Made by a program: the position numbers and the translations under genes. The notes below the pieces were generated by a model. It saw only the letters and a program-made list of their open reading frames with translations, was not told the DNA's origin and ran no database searches. DNA of 64,000 bases from Oceanibium sediminis. GTDB taxonomy: Bacteria; Pseudomonadota; Alphaproteobacteria; Rhodobacterales; Rhodobacteraceae. Numbering within the stretch: the stretch's first letter is position 1; each line of letters begins with the position of its first letter. Shown one piece after another: positions 54,930 through 62,945 of this stretch. Where the stretch lies: the NCBI RefSeq assembly GCF_003265325.1, contig NZ_QGNX01000004.1, positions 1 through 64,000 on the forward strand, written 5' to 3'.

Positions 54930-56726
54930 TTACTCTGCCTCGGACCACCAGACTTCCGGCAGGAAGCCAAGCCAGTCGCCATAGATGGGCAGCGTTTCTG
55001 GGTACTTCAGCTCGGCCTTGTGGGCCAGGTAGCTGACGTCCTGGTGCCAGAACGGCACCACGTAGCGCCCCGCCATCAGGACTCGGTCCAGCGCCTTCAC
55101 GGCGGCGACGAAGGTTTCCCGGTCGTCGGCGGTCAGCATCGTCTCGATCATCGCCTCGGCCGCGGGCACGTCCATGCCCATGTAGTTGCGCGTGCCCGGC
55201 TCGGTCACACCGTTGCTGCCCCAATAGAGCGTCTGCTCGTTGCCCGGGCTCAGCGACAGGCCCCATTGATTGATGATCACGTCGTAATCGTAGACGTTGC
55301 GCCGCTCGCGATACTGCGCGTTGTCGAGCACCGCAATATCCGCCTGCACGCCAAGGCGCTTCAGCGCATCGATGTAGAGGTTCGCGATTGCCTCATGCGC
55401 TGTGGAGGTGACGAGGATCGTGAAGCTGAACACCTGCCCGTCGGCGTTCTTCAGCACACCGTCCTGCACGCTCCAGCCTGCATCCTCCATCAGCCCCGCG
55501 GCGCGGCGCAGGTTGGCGCGGTTCCGCTCGCCCCCGTCGGTGGTCGGCAGGGAATAACCTTCCAGCGCGCCGGGAAGCAGATCCCCGGCAAAGGGTTCGA
55601 GAAGCGCGCGCACCTCGCCTTCGGCGGGGCCGTGGTCCATGCCGAGGAAGGAGTTCGAGAAATAACTCGTGCGGCGCGGATACACGCCGCCATTCAGCGT
55701 CTGATTGATGAATTCGAAGTTGAATGCCTGGATCAGCGCCTCGCGCACGCGCCAGTCCTGGAACAGTGGGCGGCGGGTGTTGAAGACGAAGCCTTCCATC
55801 CCGGAGGGGCGCGAATGGGGGATCTCGGACTTCACGATCCGCCCGTCTTGCACCGCCGGGAAGTTGTACTCGGACGCCCAGCGGGCCGGGTTCAGCTCGC
55901 GGAAGGTCGAGGTTTCGCCGGCGCGGAACGCTTCGAATATCACATCGCCATCGGCGAAATACTCGTAGCGGATGGTGTCGAAATTGTTCAGCCCGGCGTT
56001 GAACGGCAGATCCTTGCCCCAATAGTCGGGATTGCGCTGGAACTCGATGAAGCGTCCCGGCTCGAAATCGCCGACGGTATAGGGGCCGGTCGCGGTCGGT
56101 ACGTCGAGGCTGCTTTCGGCGAAATCCCTTCCGTCCCAGTCCCGCGGGTTCAGGATCGGGCGCAGGCCCAGGATCAGCGGCAACTCGTTGTCCTGCTCTG
56201 AAAAGGTGAAGCGAATCCCCCGCTCACCCACCTTTTCGTAGGAGGCGACCTTGTCCCAGGCGGTCTGATACCGGGGCAGCCCCTTCTCGGCCAACGTCTC
56301 GAAGGACCAGATCACGTCATCCACGGTCAACGGCGTGCCGTCGGAGAATGCGGCCTCTTCCCTTAACTGAAATTCAACCCATTCGCGCTCAGGCCCCGTC
56401 TCAACCGATTCGGCCAACAGCCCGTATAATGTGAAAGATTCGCCGTAAGAGCGGCCCAGAAGCGTTTCGTATACATGTACCCGCAGCCCCCAGGGCGCGC
56501 GCCCTTTCAGGATGTAGGGATTGAACGCGTCATAGCCGCCCCCCTCTCCGAAGACAATCCGACCGCCCTTTGGCGCGTCGGGGTTCGCATAGGGTAGTGA
56601 CACAAAATCAGGTGGCAACGCCGGCTCACCATACATAGAAATGCCATGCTGCGGCTCTGCCACGGCGTTTCCCGCGCCGAACAGCAGTGCAAATATCGCG
56701 CCTGCGGCGCCTGCTCCGATCCTCAT
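54930..56726 (-). CDS. Extracellular solute-binding protein, family 5 (YejA-like)
   Basis: 598 residues. A signal peptide (ending AVAEP, about residue 24) sends it to the periplasm. HGISMYGEPALPPDFVSLPYANPDAPKGG-type start (shown at 27-45 and beyond) is typical of YejA, the binding protein of an oligopeptide/microcin C-type ABC importer. The rest of the type II fold includes TLYWGSNGVTEPGTRNY and VPFWHQDVSYLAHK. No permease or ATPase genes follow, because it ends at the terminator; they must be elsewhere or this is an orphan copy. Peptide or modified-peptide ligands are likely. Upstream, transcription starts in the 300-base spacer that also holds the small RNA. Confidence 0.88.
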   Translation of the reverse strand: MRIGAGAAGAIFALLFGAGNAVAEPQHGISMYGEPALPPDFVSLPYANPDAPKGGRIVFGEGGGYDAFNPYILKGRAPWGLRVHVYETLLGRSYGESFTLYGLLAESVETGPEREWVEFQLREEAAFSDGTPLTVDDVIWSFETLAEKGLPRYQTAWDKVASYEKVGERGIRFTFSEQDNELPLILGLRPILNPRDWDGRDFAESSLDVPTATGPYTVGDFEPGRFIEFQRNPDYWGKDLPFNAGLNNFDTIRYEYFADGDVIFEAFRAGETSTFRELNPARWASEYNFPAVQDGRIVKSEIPHSRPSGMEGFVFNTRRPLFQDWRVREALIQAFNFEFINQTLNGGVYPRRTSYFSNSFLGMDHGPAEGEVRALLEPFAGDLLPGALEGYSLPTTDGGERNRANLRRAAGLMEDAGWSVQDGVLKNADGQVFSFTILVTSTAHEAIANLYIDALKRLGVQADIAVLDNAQYRERRNVYDYDVIINQWGLSLSPGNEQTLYWGSNGVTEPGTRNYMGMDVPAAEAMIETMLTADDRETFVAAVKALDRVLMAGRYVVPFWHQDVSYLAHKAELKYPETLPIYGDWLGFLPEVWWSEAE

Positions 56727-56806
56727 TTTCCCTCACTTTGCTCGTTCGCAATGCCTGTCGATTGCGCCCATCATAGCCATCCCCGGAAGGGTCACAAATT
56801 TTTATC

Positions 56807-56835
56807 TTGGAGCGCGGCCCGCTTTTCCGTATAAA
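56807..56835 (+). promoter_or_regulatory. Promoter of the candidate small RNA
   Basis: TTGGAG (56807-56812) and TATAAA (56830-56835) are exactly 17 bases apart, a good housekeeping-type promoter. The predicted start is at about 56841-56843. No coding frame with a ribosome site follows before the terminator at 56891. Confidence 0.75.
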
Positions 56836-56840
56836 GGGGG

Positions 56841-56917
56841 CACTGCTCGATAGGTTTCTTGCCTGTATGAAACCTGCCTCAATAACTTAGCGCCCGCCTT
56901 GTGCGGGCGTTTTTTTT
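56841..56917 (+). ncRNA. Candidate small RNA of about 77 nt
   Basis: Between the promoter (56807-56835) and a strong intrinsic terminator lies a 77-base transcript with no open frame of note. Its 5' part forms a stem, AGGTTTC (56852-56858) with GAAACCT (56869-56875), around a 10-base loop TTGCCTGTAT. A single-stranded linker CAATAACTTAG follows. The terminator stem CGCCCGC (56891-56897) with GCGGGCG (56903-56909) is followed by eight T residues. It resembles a trans-acting sRNA with an Hfq-type poly-U tail, but I recognise no named family. It could also be an attenuated leader of the kinase gene at 57028. Confidence 0.65.
56891..56917 (+). terminator. Intrinsic terminator of the small RNA
   Basis: CGCCCGC (56891-56897) pairs perfectly with GCGGGCG (56903-56909) around a 5-base loop, followed by eight consecutive T residues (56910-56917). 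This is the most canonical terminator in the window. Confidence 0.9.
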
Positions 56918-57027
56918 GCCCGCACCCCATCCGCAGGATGGCTTCAGATCAGAAATGCAGATGGTCGGGCCGCGGGGCATGTGATAATTTTCGCCGATAT
57001 CGCCGTCCCTTTTTTCCGGAATTCCCG

Positions 57028-58008
57028 ATGTCCCACCCTGACCTGGACTACGCCGAGCTGTTCCGGCATCTGCCGGCGCACTGCGTGGTGCTGAACAGAG
57101 ACCTGTGCTTCCTTGCCGCGAACGAGGTGTTCCTGAGCAACACCGCCACGCAGCTCTCGGACGTGCTGGGGCGCAACGTGTTCGAGGTCTTTCCCGCGTC
57201 CGACGATATGCGCGCGCCGCTGAAAAGCGCGTTCGAGCAGGCGCTGGCGGGCGAAACCTCGGTTCTGCACCGGATGCACTACGCCATTCCCGACGGGGCT
57301 GGCGGAACCGTCGACAAGTGGTGGACCGCCACCAACACCCCGGTGATGGACCCGGACGGCCAGGTCAGCCATATCGTGCAGGTCGGCGAGGACGTGACCG
57401 AGAAGGTCCGGGCCGAGCGGATGAAGGACGCGATCCTCGGCGAATTGCAGCATCGCGCGGGCAACCTGCTGACGCTCGTCTCTACCATCGCGCGGCGCAG
57501 CGCAGCGCAGGCGGAGGACCTGCCCGCCTTCATCGAAAGCTTCGAGGCGCGAATACAGGCGCTGGGGCGCACCCAGACCCTGCTGACCGGGGACAATTGG
57601 GGCGGACTTCCGCTCACCGCGCTGATCGAGGAACACTTGGAAGCCTATGTCGAGCCGGGGTCTGACACCATTACCATCGACGGGCCGCCGATCCGCGTCA
57701 GCACCCAGCAGTCGCAGATCCTTGCGCTGGCGCTGCACGAGCTGGCGACCAACGCCGTCAAGCACGGCGCGCTGAAGATCCCCGACGGGCGCATCACACT
57801 GCGCTGGAGCGGCACCCCCGGCGCGGATTTCCGCTTCGAATGGCGCGAACACGGCGTGCCCGGCCTCTCCCCCCCGCGGGGCGATGGATTCGGCTCGCTC
57901 ATCCTGATGAGCTTCCTGCCCGCGCAGCTTGGCGCGACGGCAGAGCGCGGCTTCGACGGAGACGGCCTGTCATACACCCTCAGCACGGAAGCGGCATCGG
58001 AGCTTTGA
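57028..58008 (+). CDS. PAS-domain HWE-type sensor histidine kinase
   Basis: 326 residues, soluble. A PAS sensor domain (about 1-125) is followed by an HWE/HisKA_2 kinase core. The phospho-acceptor is probably His142 in LGELQHRAGNLL, the N-box is HELATNAVKHGAL with His237, Glu238 and Asn242, and the W-x-E element is in FRFEWREHG. Such kinases often respond to light or redox through PAS cofactors or feed the general stress response; no LOV cysteine motif or membrane segment is visible, so the signal is unknown. ATG 57028 is chosen because the frame before it overlaps the small RNA region. No response regulator is adjacent. Confidence 0.85.
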   Translation: MSHPDLDYAELFRHLPAHCVVLNRDLCFLAANEVFLSNTATQLSDVLGRNVFEVFPASDDMRAPLKSAFEQALAGETSVLHRMHYAIPDGAGGTVDKWWTATNTPVMDPDGQVSHIVQVGEDVTEKVRAERMKDAILGELQHRAGNLLTLVSTIARRSAAQAEDLPAFIESFEARIQALGRTQTLLTGDNWGGLPLTALIEEHLEAYVEPGSDTITIDGPPIRVSTQQSQILALALHELATNAVKHGALKIPDGRITLRWSGTPGADFRFEWREHGVPGLSPPRGDGFGSLILMSFLPAQLGATAERGFDGDGLSYTLSTEAASEL

Positions 58009-58106
58009 ACCGCCCCACGGTCCCGCGCTGCGCGGAACCGGCCCCTTCGCAGGTGCAGCATCTTCTGCTATGACGCTTGCAGGACACCCAAGAAACGGAT
58101 CATCGC

Positions 58107-58892
58107 ATGGACCTCACCGGAAAAACCGCCATCGTCACTGGCTCCACCTCGGGCATCGGCCTTGGAATCGCGCGCCACTTCGCGACGTCCGGCGCCAATG
58201 TGGCGCTGAACTCCTTCTCCGACACGGCGGAGGATCACCAGATCGCCGCCGATCTGGCCACCGAAACCGGCGCCGACGTGCGCTATTTCCAGGGCGACAT
58301 GTCCAAGGCTGAAACCTGCCGGGCCTGGGTGGACGCGGCCGCAGACGCTTTTGGCGGGGTCGATATCCTGGTCAACAACGCGGGCATCCAGCATGTCGCC
58401 GCGATCCCGGACTTTCCCACGGAAAAATGGGACGCGATCATCGCGATCAACATGAGCAGCGCCTTCCACACGACCGCCGCCGCCCTGCCCCACATGCGCA
58501 AGGCGGGCTGGGGGCGAATCGTCAATATCGCCTCGGCGCACGGGCTGACCGCCTCGCCGTTCAAATCGGCCTACGTGACCGCGAAACACGGCGTCGTCGG
58601 CTTCACCAAGGTCACCGCGCTGGAAACGGCGGAAGAGGATATCACCTGCAACGCGGTCTGCCCCGCCTACGTGCTGACCCCGCTGATCGAGTCGCAGATC
58701 CCCGACACGATGAAGGAATACGACATGACCCGCGAACAGGTCGTGCGCGATGTCCTTCTGGCCCGGCAGCCGACCAAGGCCTTTGTTACCATCGATCAGG
58801 TGGCGGGCACGACGCTGTTCCTGTGCTCGCCCGCGGCGGACCAGATCACCGGCACCACGATCTCGGTCGACGGCGGCTGGACGGCGCTCTGA
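58107..58892 (+). CDS. bdhA: 3-hydroxybutyrate dehydrogenase
   Basis: A 261-residue short-chain dehydrogenase that oxidises 3-hydroxybutyrate to acetoacetate with NAD. The cofactor motif TGSTSGIGLGIA starts at residue 11, NNAG is at 90-93, and the catalytic Ser143, Tyr156 and Lys160 are in place (SAYVTAKHG). TCNAVCPAYVLTPLIESQIPD and ITGTTISVDGGWTAL are typical of BdhA. It precedes a patatin-like gene by 8 bases, which supports a role in using stored polyhydroxybutyrate. ATG 58107 is chosen because the strand starts there. Confidence 0.92.
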   Translation: MDLTGKTAIVTGSTSGIGLGIARHFATSGANVALNSFSDTAEDHQIAADLATETGADVRYFQGDMSKAETCRAWVDAAADAFGGVDILVNNAGIQHVAAIPDFPTEKWDAIIAINMSSAFHTTAAALPHMRKAGWGRIVNIASAHGLTASPFKSAYVTAKHGVVGFTKVTALETAEEDITCNAVCPAYVLTPLIESQIPDTMKEYDMTREQVVRDVLLARQPTKAFVTIDQVAGTTLFLCSPAADQITGTTISVDGGWTAL

Positions 58893-58900
58893 GCGCGCCC

Positions 58901-59953
58901 ATGGGCTCCCGCAAGGTCATCAACCTCGCGCTTCAGGGCGGCGGCGCGCATGGCGCCTTCACCTGGGGCGCGCTTGACCGGCTGCTTCAGGACACCCGGA
59001 TCGAGATCGAAGGCATCACCGCCACTTCCGCGGGGGCGATGAACGCGGCGGCGTTGAAGGCGGGCTGGGTCGCGGGCGGGCGCGAGGGCGCGCGCGCCAT
59101 GTTGTCGGATTTCTGGACCGAGATTTCGGCCCACACCGTCGTCCCGAACGACGCGCTACAGGGCTGGCTCAGCGCCACCTCTCCCGCGCCCGAGATCTTC
59201 TCGCGCATCGTCGCCATGAGCCCGGGCTACTTCACGCTCGACACGCTGTCGCGCCTGTTTTCGCCCTACGAGTTCAACCCGCTCAACTTCCATCCCCTGC
59301 GCCCGGTCGTCACCAGGATGCTGGACTTCGACAAGGTCTGCGCCGATCCCGGACCAAGGCTGTTCATCTCGGCCACCAACGTGCGCTCGGGCAAGATCAA
59401 GATCTTCTCGGGTAAGGATATCAGCCCCGACGTCCTGCTCGCCTCCGCCTGCCTGCCCACGCTCTACCAAGCGGTGGAGATCGAAGACCCCGACACCGGC
59501 CTCCTCGAGGCGTACTGGGACGGCGGCTACATGGGCAACCCGGCGCTGTTTCCGCTGTTCTACGAAACCCAGACCGCCGACATCATGATCGTGCACATCA
59601 ACCCGATCTACCGCGAGGACCTGCCCACGTCGGCCAGCGACATCCTGAACCGCATCAACGAAATCTCCTTCAACTCCTCCCTGTTGCGCGAATTGCGCTC
59701 GATCGACTTCGTCCAGCGCCTGCTGGAACACGGCAAACTCTCGAAAGGCTCGATGAAGAATGTCCTGATCCATTCGATCATGGACGACACGTTGATGAAC
59801 AAGCTCTCGGCAGGCACCAAGATGACCCCGAACCGGGGCCTGCTGGAAACCCTGCGCGATGCGGGCGCGGCGCGCATGGACAGCTTCCTCGCGACGCATT
59901 TCGACGCGCTCAACACCCACGGCACCGTGGACCTGCGGGCCATGTTCGACTGA
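58901..59953 (+). CDS. Patatin-like hydrolase, possible polyhydroxybutyrate depolymerase
   Basis: 350 residues of the patatin fold. The oxyanion loop is LALQGGGAHGAFTWG (from residue 9), the nucleophile elbow is ATSAG with Ser43 (first Gly of GxSxG replaced by Ala41), and the catalytic Asp207 is in YWDGGYMGNPAL. Many patatins cut acyl lipids; a subgroup next to bdhA in alphaproteobacteria is thought to act on intracellular PHB. Position 8 bases after bdhA supports that here, but membrane phospholipid is not excluded. The C-terminal part (RINEISFNSSLLRELRSIDF) is characteristic of the subgroup. Confidence 0.82.
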   Translation: MGSRKVINLALQGGGAHGAFTWGALDRLLQDTRIEIEGITATSAGAMNAAALKAGWVAGGREGARAMLSDFWTEISAHTVVPNDALQGWLSATSPAPEIFSRIVAMSPGYFTLDTLSRLFSPYEFNPLNFHPLRPVVTRMLDFDKVCADPGPRLFISATNVRSGKIKIFSGKDISPDVLLASACLPTLYQAVEIEDPDTGLLEAYWDGGYMGNPALFPLFYETQTADIMIVHINPIYREDLPTSASDILNRINEISFNSSLLRELRSIDFVQRLLEHGKLSKGSMKNVLIHSIMDDTLMNKLSAGTKMTPNRGLLETLRDAGAARMDSFLATHFDALNTHGTVDLRAMFD

Positions 59954-59964
59954 GCCAAAGAAAA

Positions 59965-59987
59965 GGGGCGCCAGAAACCGGCGCCCC
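59965..59987. terminator. Bidirectional terminator between the patatin and Hint genes
   Basis: A perfect 8-bp stem, GGGGCGCC (59965-59972) with GGCGCCCC (59980-59987), closes a 7-base loop. An A-run precedes it, so the minus-strand transcript of the Hint gene meets TTTTCTTT after it. Confidence 0.75.
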
Positions 59988-60010
59988 CCACTTTACTCCA
60001 GAAATACTCC
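59988..60010 (-). repeat. Dispersed extragenic repeat, copy 2
   Basis: On the minus strand this reads GGAGTATTT, two bases, then GGAGTAAAGTGG, matching copy 1 (504-526) except for the two middle bases. It is flanked by a perfect 9-bp hairpin, GCGAGGGGC (60018-60026) with GCCCCTCGC (60029-60037), towards the Hint gene and by the terminator on the other side. Confidence 0.6.
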
Positions 60011-60049
60011 GGGGAGCGCGAGGGGCTGGCCCCTCGCTTCCCACGCCGC

Positions 60050-61051
60050 TTACAGCGCGGCGATATCCGTGTCGCGCAGCGTCGGGCGCACCGCCGGCAC
60101 CGGCTTGCCGCCGATCAGCTCGGGGAACAGCGCCAGAACCTCGTCCCGCTGCTCGCTCGGCATGTGGTCGAGCGCCAGGTCGGACGGGTTCAGGCTCTCG
60201 CTCGGCGCGCCGTTGGCGGTCACGATCTCGTGGTTGTCGAACAGGATGTGGAAGTACTCGACTTCGCCACCCTCGGTCGCAAACACGTCGTCGCGCACCA
60301 TCAGCTGACGCGCGGTGGCGAGCACTTCGCGCTCACCGAACAGCGCCTCGGCCTTCCAGCCCTCGACCAGCACGCGGTGTGCGGGCGACAGAACCAGGTC
60401 GCGGTCGTTGCCGAAAGCACCGGCCTTGATGGTGATCGGGGCGAGCGCACCTTCCGCTTTCACCGTGCGCGAACCGACCCAACGCAGCGGCTGAAGGCCA
60501 CGGTCACGGGTGACGACCATGTCACCGGCTTCCAGCGCTTCCACGGCCACTTCGCCGCGCTCAGTCAGGATCATCGTGCCGCGGGTGAAGCACACAACGA
60601 TATCGTCGTAGAAGATCCCGTCGATGCCGCTCGGGCTGTTGTTCACGGCAGTGATCGTCAATTCGGTACCCGGGGGCGGCAGCGGGCCAGACGTGATGAA
60701 CAGATGATCGCCCGTGCTGTCATCGACGTTGATACGCCCGAAGATGGTTTCCTGCGCAACACCGTCGCCATCGGTCCAGCTGACGGTGGTGGTCGATTCC
60801 AGTTCCACGCCAGTGCCGCCAACCGGAATATTGGTAATGATGCCGGTCGAGGTATCTTCGACCGAAATCGTGCCGGACAAGTCATCGTTATCTTCGAAGA
60901 CGTTGTTGCCGTTGTCTTCCAGCGAGAAGCTGGCAACGTTCTGGTAATCGGTCGAGGTCACTGTGTAGGTGTCACCGACACCTCCAAGCAACACATCGTC
61001 ATAGAACGACTCGTCCGAAAACCCTGTGAAGTTAAAGGTCGCCACTGGCAT
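60050..61051 (-). CDS. Hint (hedgehog/intein)-domain protein
   Basis: 333 residues. The N-terminal half (about 1-150) is acidic and rich in Asp, Asn, Thr and Gly, like secreted calcium-binding or adhesin-type beta domains. No signal peptide is visible, so export, if any, would be by a type I-like route. The C-terminal half is a Hint domain: Cys154 in VCFTRGTMIL is the splicing-type nucleophile, with LSPAHRVLV (His225) and YFHILFDNHEIV (His268, His274). Such proteins may self-cleave at the Cys. A very strong AAGGAG ribosome site precedes the ATG. The family is common in roseobacters and has no established function. Confidence 0.8.
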   Translation of the reverse strand: MPVATFNFTGFSDESFYDDVLLGGVGDTYTVTSTDYQNVASFSLEDNGNNVFEDNDDLSGTISVEDTSTGIITNIPVGGTGVELESTTTVSWTDGDGVAQETIFGRINVDDSTGDHLFITSGPLPPPGTELTITAVNNSPSGIDGIFYDDIVVCFTRGTMILTERGEVAVEALEAGDMVVTRDRGLQPLRWVGSRTVKAEGALAPITIKAGAFGNDRDLVLSPAHRVLVEGWKAEALFGEREVLATARQLMVRDDVFATEGGEVEYFHILFDNHEIVTANGAPSESLNPSDLALDHMPSEQRDEVLALFPELIGGKPVPAVRPTLRDTDIAAL

Positions 61052-61253
61052 ATCTCCTTGTTGTTAGTCTGATTTATTGATGCCTCCGGAATCCATCCGG
61101 AATGCACAAGTATACCGTTATTGGCGAGGCGTATTCGCCACCGCACAACAACTTGCAAGGCCGGCACAGATAGCTTGCCTTAACAATAAATTAACCATCC
61201 ACCGAATCGCTCGGTCGATCAAGAAGGAGTTTTTGAATTTGTTTGAATCATCA

Positions 61254-61280
61254 CAGTCCCGCCGGTCGAAGGCGGGGCTG
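61254..61280. terminator. Hairpin downstream of the XRE-cupin gene
   Basis: CAGTCCCGCC (61254-61263) pairs with GGCGGGGCTG (61271-61280) with one G-T pair around a 7-base loop. It starts 14 bases after the minus-strand stop and lies 200 bases upstream of the Hint gene, whose promoter should be between 61052 and 61250. No other feature is clear in that AT-richer spacer. Confidence 0.6.
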
Positions 61281-61293
61281 TAGGTGTGAGTAT

Positions 61294-61923
61294 TCAGCCC
61301 GTACCGGTAACCCAGAGGATGGTGGCATCATCCTCGCTGACAGAAATCACATTGTGTCCCATCGCGGCGTCATAATAAGCACTGTCGCCCCGCTTCAAGC
61401 GCACGGGCGCATAGAACTCGGAATAGAATTCTACAATACCTGAAAGGACATAGAGGAATTCTTCGCCGTCGTGTCTGACCCATCCGTCGAAGTCGTCGAA
61501 GCTGCGGGCGCGCACGATTGCGCGGTAGGGAAGCATCTTCTTTCCACGCATTTCCGAGGCCAGTATCTCGTGCTCGTACGTGCGCGTGGGATGCGCCTGC
61601 CCCTCGCCCGCGCGGGTGATCGCGCGGCGCGCCAGAACCTTGTCGGCTTTTGGCGGCGTGAACAGCTGCGGGATGGAGATATCGAGCCCCTGCGCCAGTT
61701 TCTGCACCGCTTCGAAGGTCGGCGACATCTGGTGGTTCTCGATCTTGGATAGGGTGGAGCGTGCAAGCCCGGCCTTTTTCGCCGCCTGTTCCAGCGTCCA
61801 GTTCCGCGCCTTGCGCAGCTCACGCACCCGTTCGCCCAGGTTCAGCGCCTCGACCGGGCTTTCCATGTCATTCCCGTCGCGGGCAATCGAAAGCAGCGAA
61901 GGTTCGTCAGGGGTATCGTTCAT
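61294..61923 (-). CDS. XRE-family transcriptional regulator with cupin domain
   Basis: 209 residues. A helix-turn-helix of the XRE type (about 30-85: LGERVRELRKARNWTLEQAA, GLARSTLSKIENHQMSPTFE) is followed by a linker and a C-terminal cupin barrel (about 135-205, GEEFLYVLSGIVEFYSEF). Such regulators (PuuR, SutR-like) bind small ligands such as amines, sulfur compounds or amino acids in the cupin. Possible targets are its neighbours, including the Hint gene downstream, but no operator was identified. ATG 61923 is chosen because the preceding frame lacks a good ribosome site. Confidence 0.88.
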   Translation of the reverse strand: MNDTPDEPSLLSIARDGNDMESPVEALNLGERVRELRKARNWTLEQAAKKAGLARSTLSKIENHQMSPTFEAVQKLAQGLDISIPQLFTPPKADKVLARRAITRAGEGQAHPTRTYEHEILASEMRGKKMLPYRAIVRARSFDDFDGWVRHDGEEFLYVLSGIVEFYSEFYAPVRLKRGDSAYYDAAMGHNVISVSEDDATILWVTGTG

Positions 61924-62155
61924 CTGGCGTCCAGTCCTAGCCCGTGAAAACTCGTCGGGTCCCTGCGACATCGGGCGGAAAACCGTTCCGGATCACGCCA
62001 TGGGTCCGCTGCAGGGTCTTTAGTCCCGGCAGGCGGGCATGACAACCAATCCCACACGGGCGCAGGGACGTATCCCCTCACGCAGTCTTGTGCCTCGGGT
62101 CGCGGATCCCCCATTGCACCCGGTGCCCCAGGGACTACAACGAAGGGAAATCACC

Positions 62156-62209
62156 ATGGCCCTGAAACGAAAGCTGCGGGCGCACCACGCCCCGGAAGGT
62201 TCACGATGA
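62156..62209 (+). CDS. Short 17-codon reading frame coupled to the DsbA-like gene
   Basis: ATG 62156 follows a good AAGGGAAA ribosome site and encodes MALKRKLRAHHAPEGSR. Its TGA (62207-62209) overlaps the ATG of the DsbA-like gene (ATGA), so ribosomes could re-initiate there. The peptide is basic and has no signal or known motif. It may be a leader that sets translation of the next gene, or a real microprotein. The DsbA-like gene's own start has a weak ribosome site, which supports coupling. Confidence 0.45.
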   Translation: MALKRKLRAHHAPEGSR

Positions 62210-62868
62210 CCACCACCCTCGACATCATCTCTGACCCGATCTGCCCCTGGTGCTATATCGGCAAGTCCCGCCTGGACGCGGCGCTGGCGCAGCGCCCCGA
62301 CCACCCGTTCCTGATCCGTTGGCGTCCGTTCCAGTTGAACCCCGACATGCCCGCAGAAGGCATGGAGCGCGCGGCCTACCTGGAACAGAAATTCGGTGGC
62401 CCCGAGGGGGCCGAGCGGGTCTATCGCCAGATCGAACAGGTGGCGAGGGACGACGGGCTCGACCTCGATTTCGCCGGGATCGCGCGCACGCCGAACACCA
62501 TCGATGCGCATCGCCTGCTGCGCTGGGCCGCGATCGAGGGGCGCCAGTCCCTTGTCGCCAATCAGTTGTTTCATAGGTATTTTCAGAAGGGTGAGGATAT
62601 CTCGGACCATGCGGTGCTGGTGGATATCGCGCGCACCGTGGACATGGACGCCGAGGCGACAGCGCGCCTTCTGGCGGGCGACGCGGACCTTGCCGAAACC
62701 CAGGCCGAGGATCGCCAGGTCCGCGAGATGGGCGTGACCGGCGTTCCCACCTTCCTGATCGGCGGCAAATACGTCGTCACCGGTGCGCAGGAGACCGAGA
62801 CCTGGCTTCGCATCATCGACGAGATTGTACAGAAGACGGCCGACCTTGCCGCCGCGAAGCGGGGGTGA
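62206..62868 (+). CDS. DsbA/FrnE-family thiol oxidoreductase
   Basis: 220 residues. The thioredoxin-fold active site is DPICPWCYIG with Cys13 and Cys16, and a helical insertion occupies about 60-140. The cis-proline region is GVTGVPTFLI near residue 180. Lack of a signal peptide points to the cytoplasm, as in FrnE and 2-hydroxychromene-2-carboxylate isomerase relatives. Substrate proteins or small molecules are unknown. The start overlaps the 17-codon frame upstream. It is followed by 373 bases with a decayed lipoprotein gene. Confidence 0.85.
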   Translation: MTTTLDIISDPICPWCYIGKSRLDAALAQRPDHPFLIRWRPFQLNPDMPAEGMERAAYLEQKFGGPEGAERVYRQIEQVARDDGLDLDFAGIARTPNTIDAHRLLRWAAIEGRQSLVANQLFHRYFQKGEDISDHAVLVDIARTVDMDAEATARLLAGDADLAETQAEDRQVREMGVTGVPTFLIGGKYVVTGAQETETWLRIIDEIVQKTADLAAAKRG

Positions 62869-62945
62869 GGCTGGTAAAGTCCGTTCACAAATTGTCCACG
62901 AAGTGATGGGAATCTTCGGGGCGTCGTCGTCGCCCAAGGTTGCCG

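Noticed and set aside
61077-61283. 68-codon plus-strand frame upstream of the Hint gene
   Set aside because: No ribosome site at its ATG, no family features, and it covers the region that should hold the Hint promoter and the hairpin at 61254-61280.
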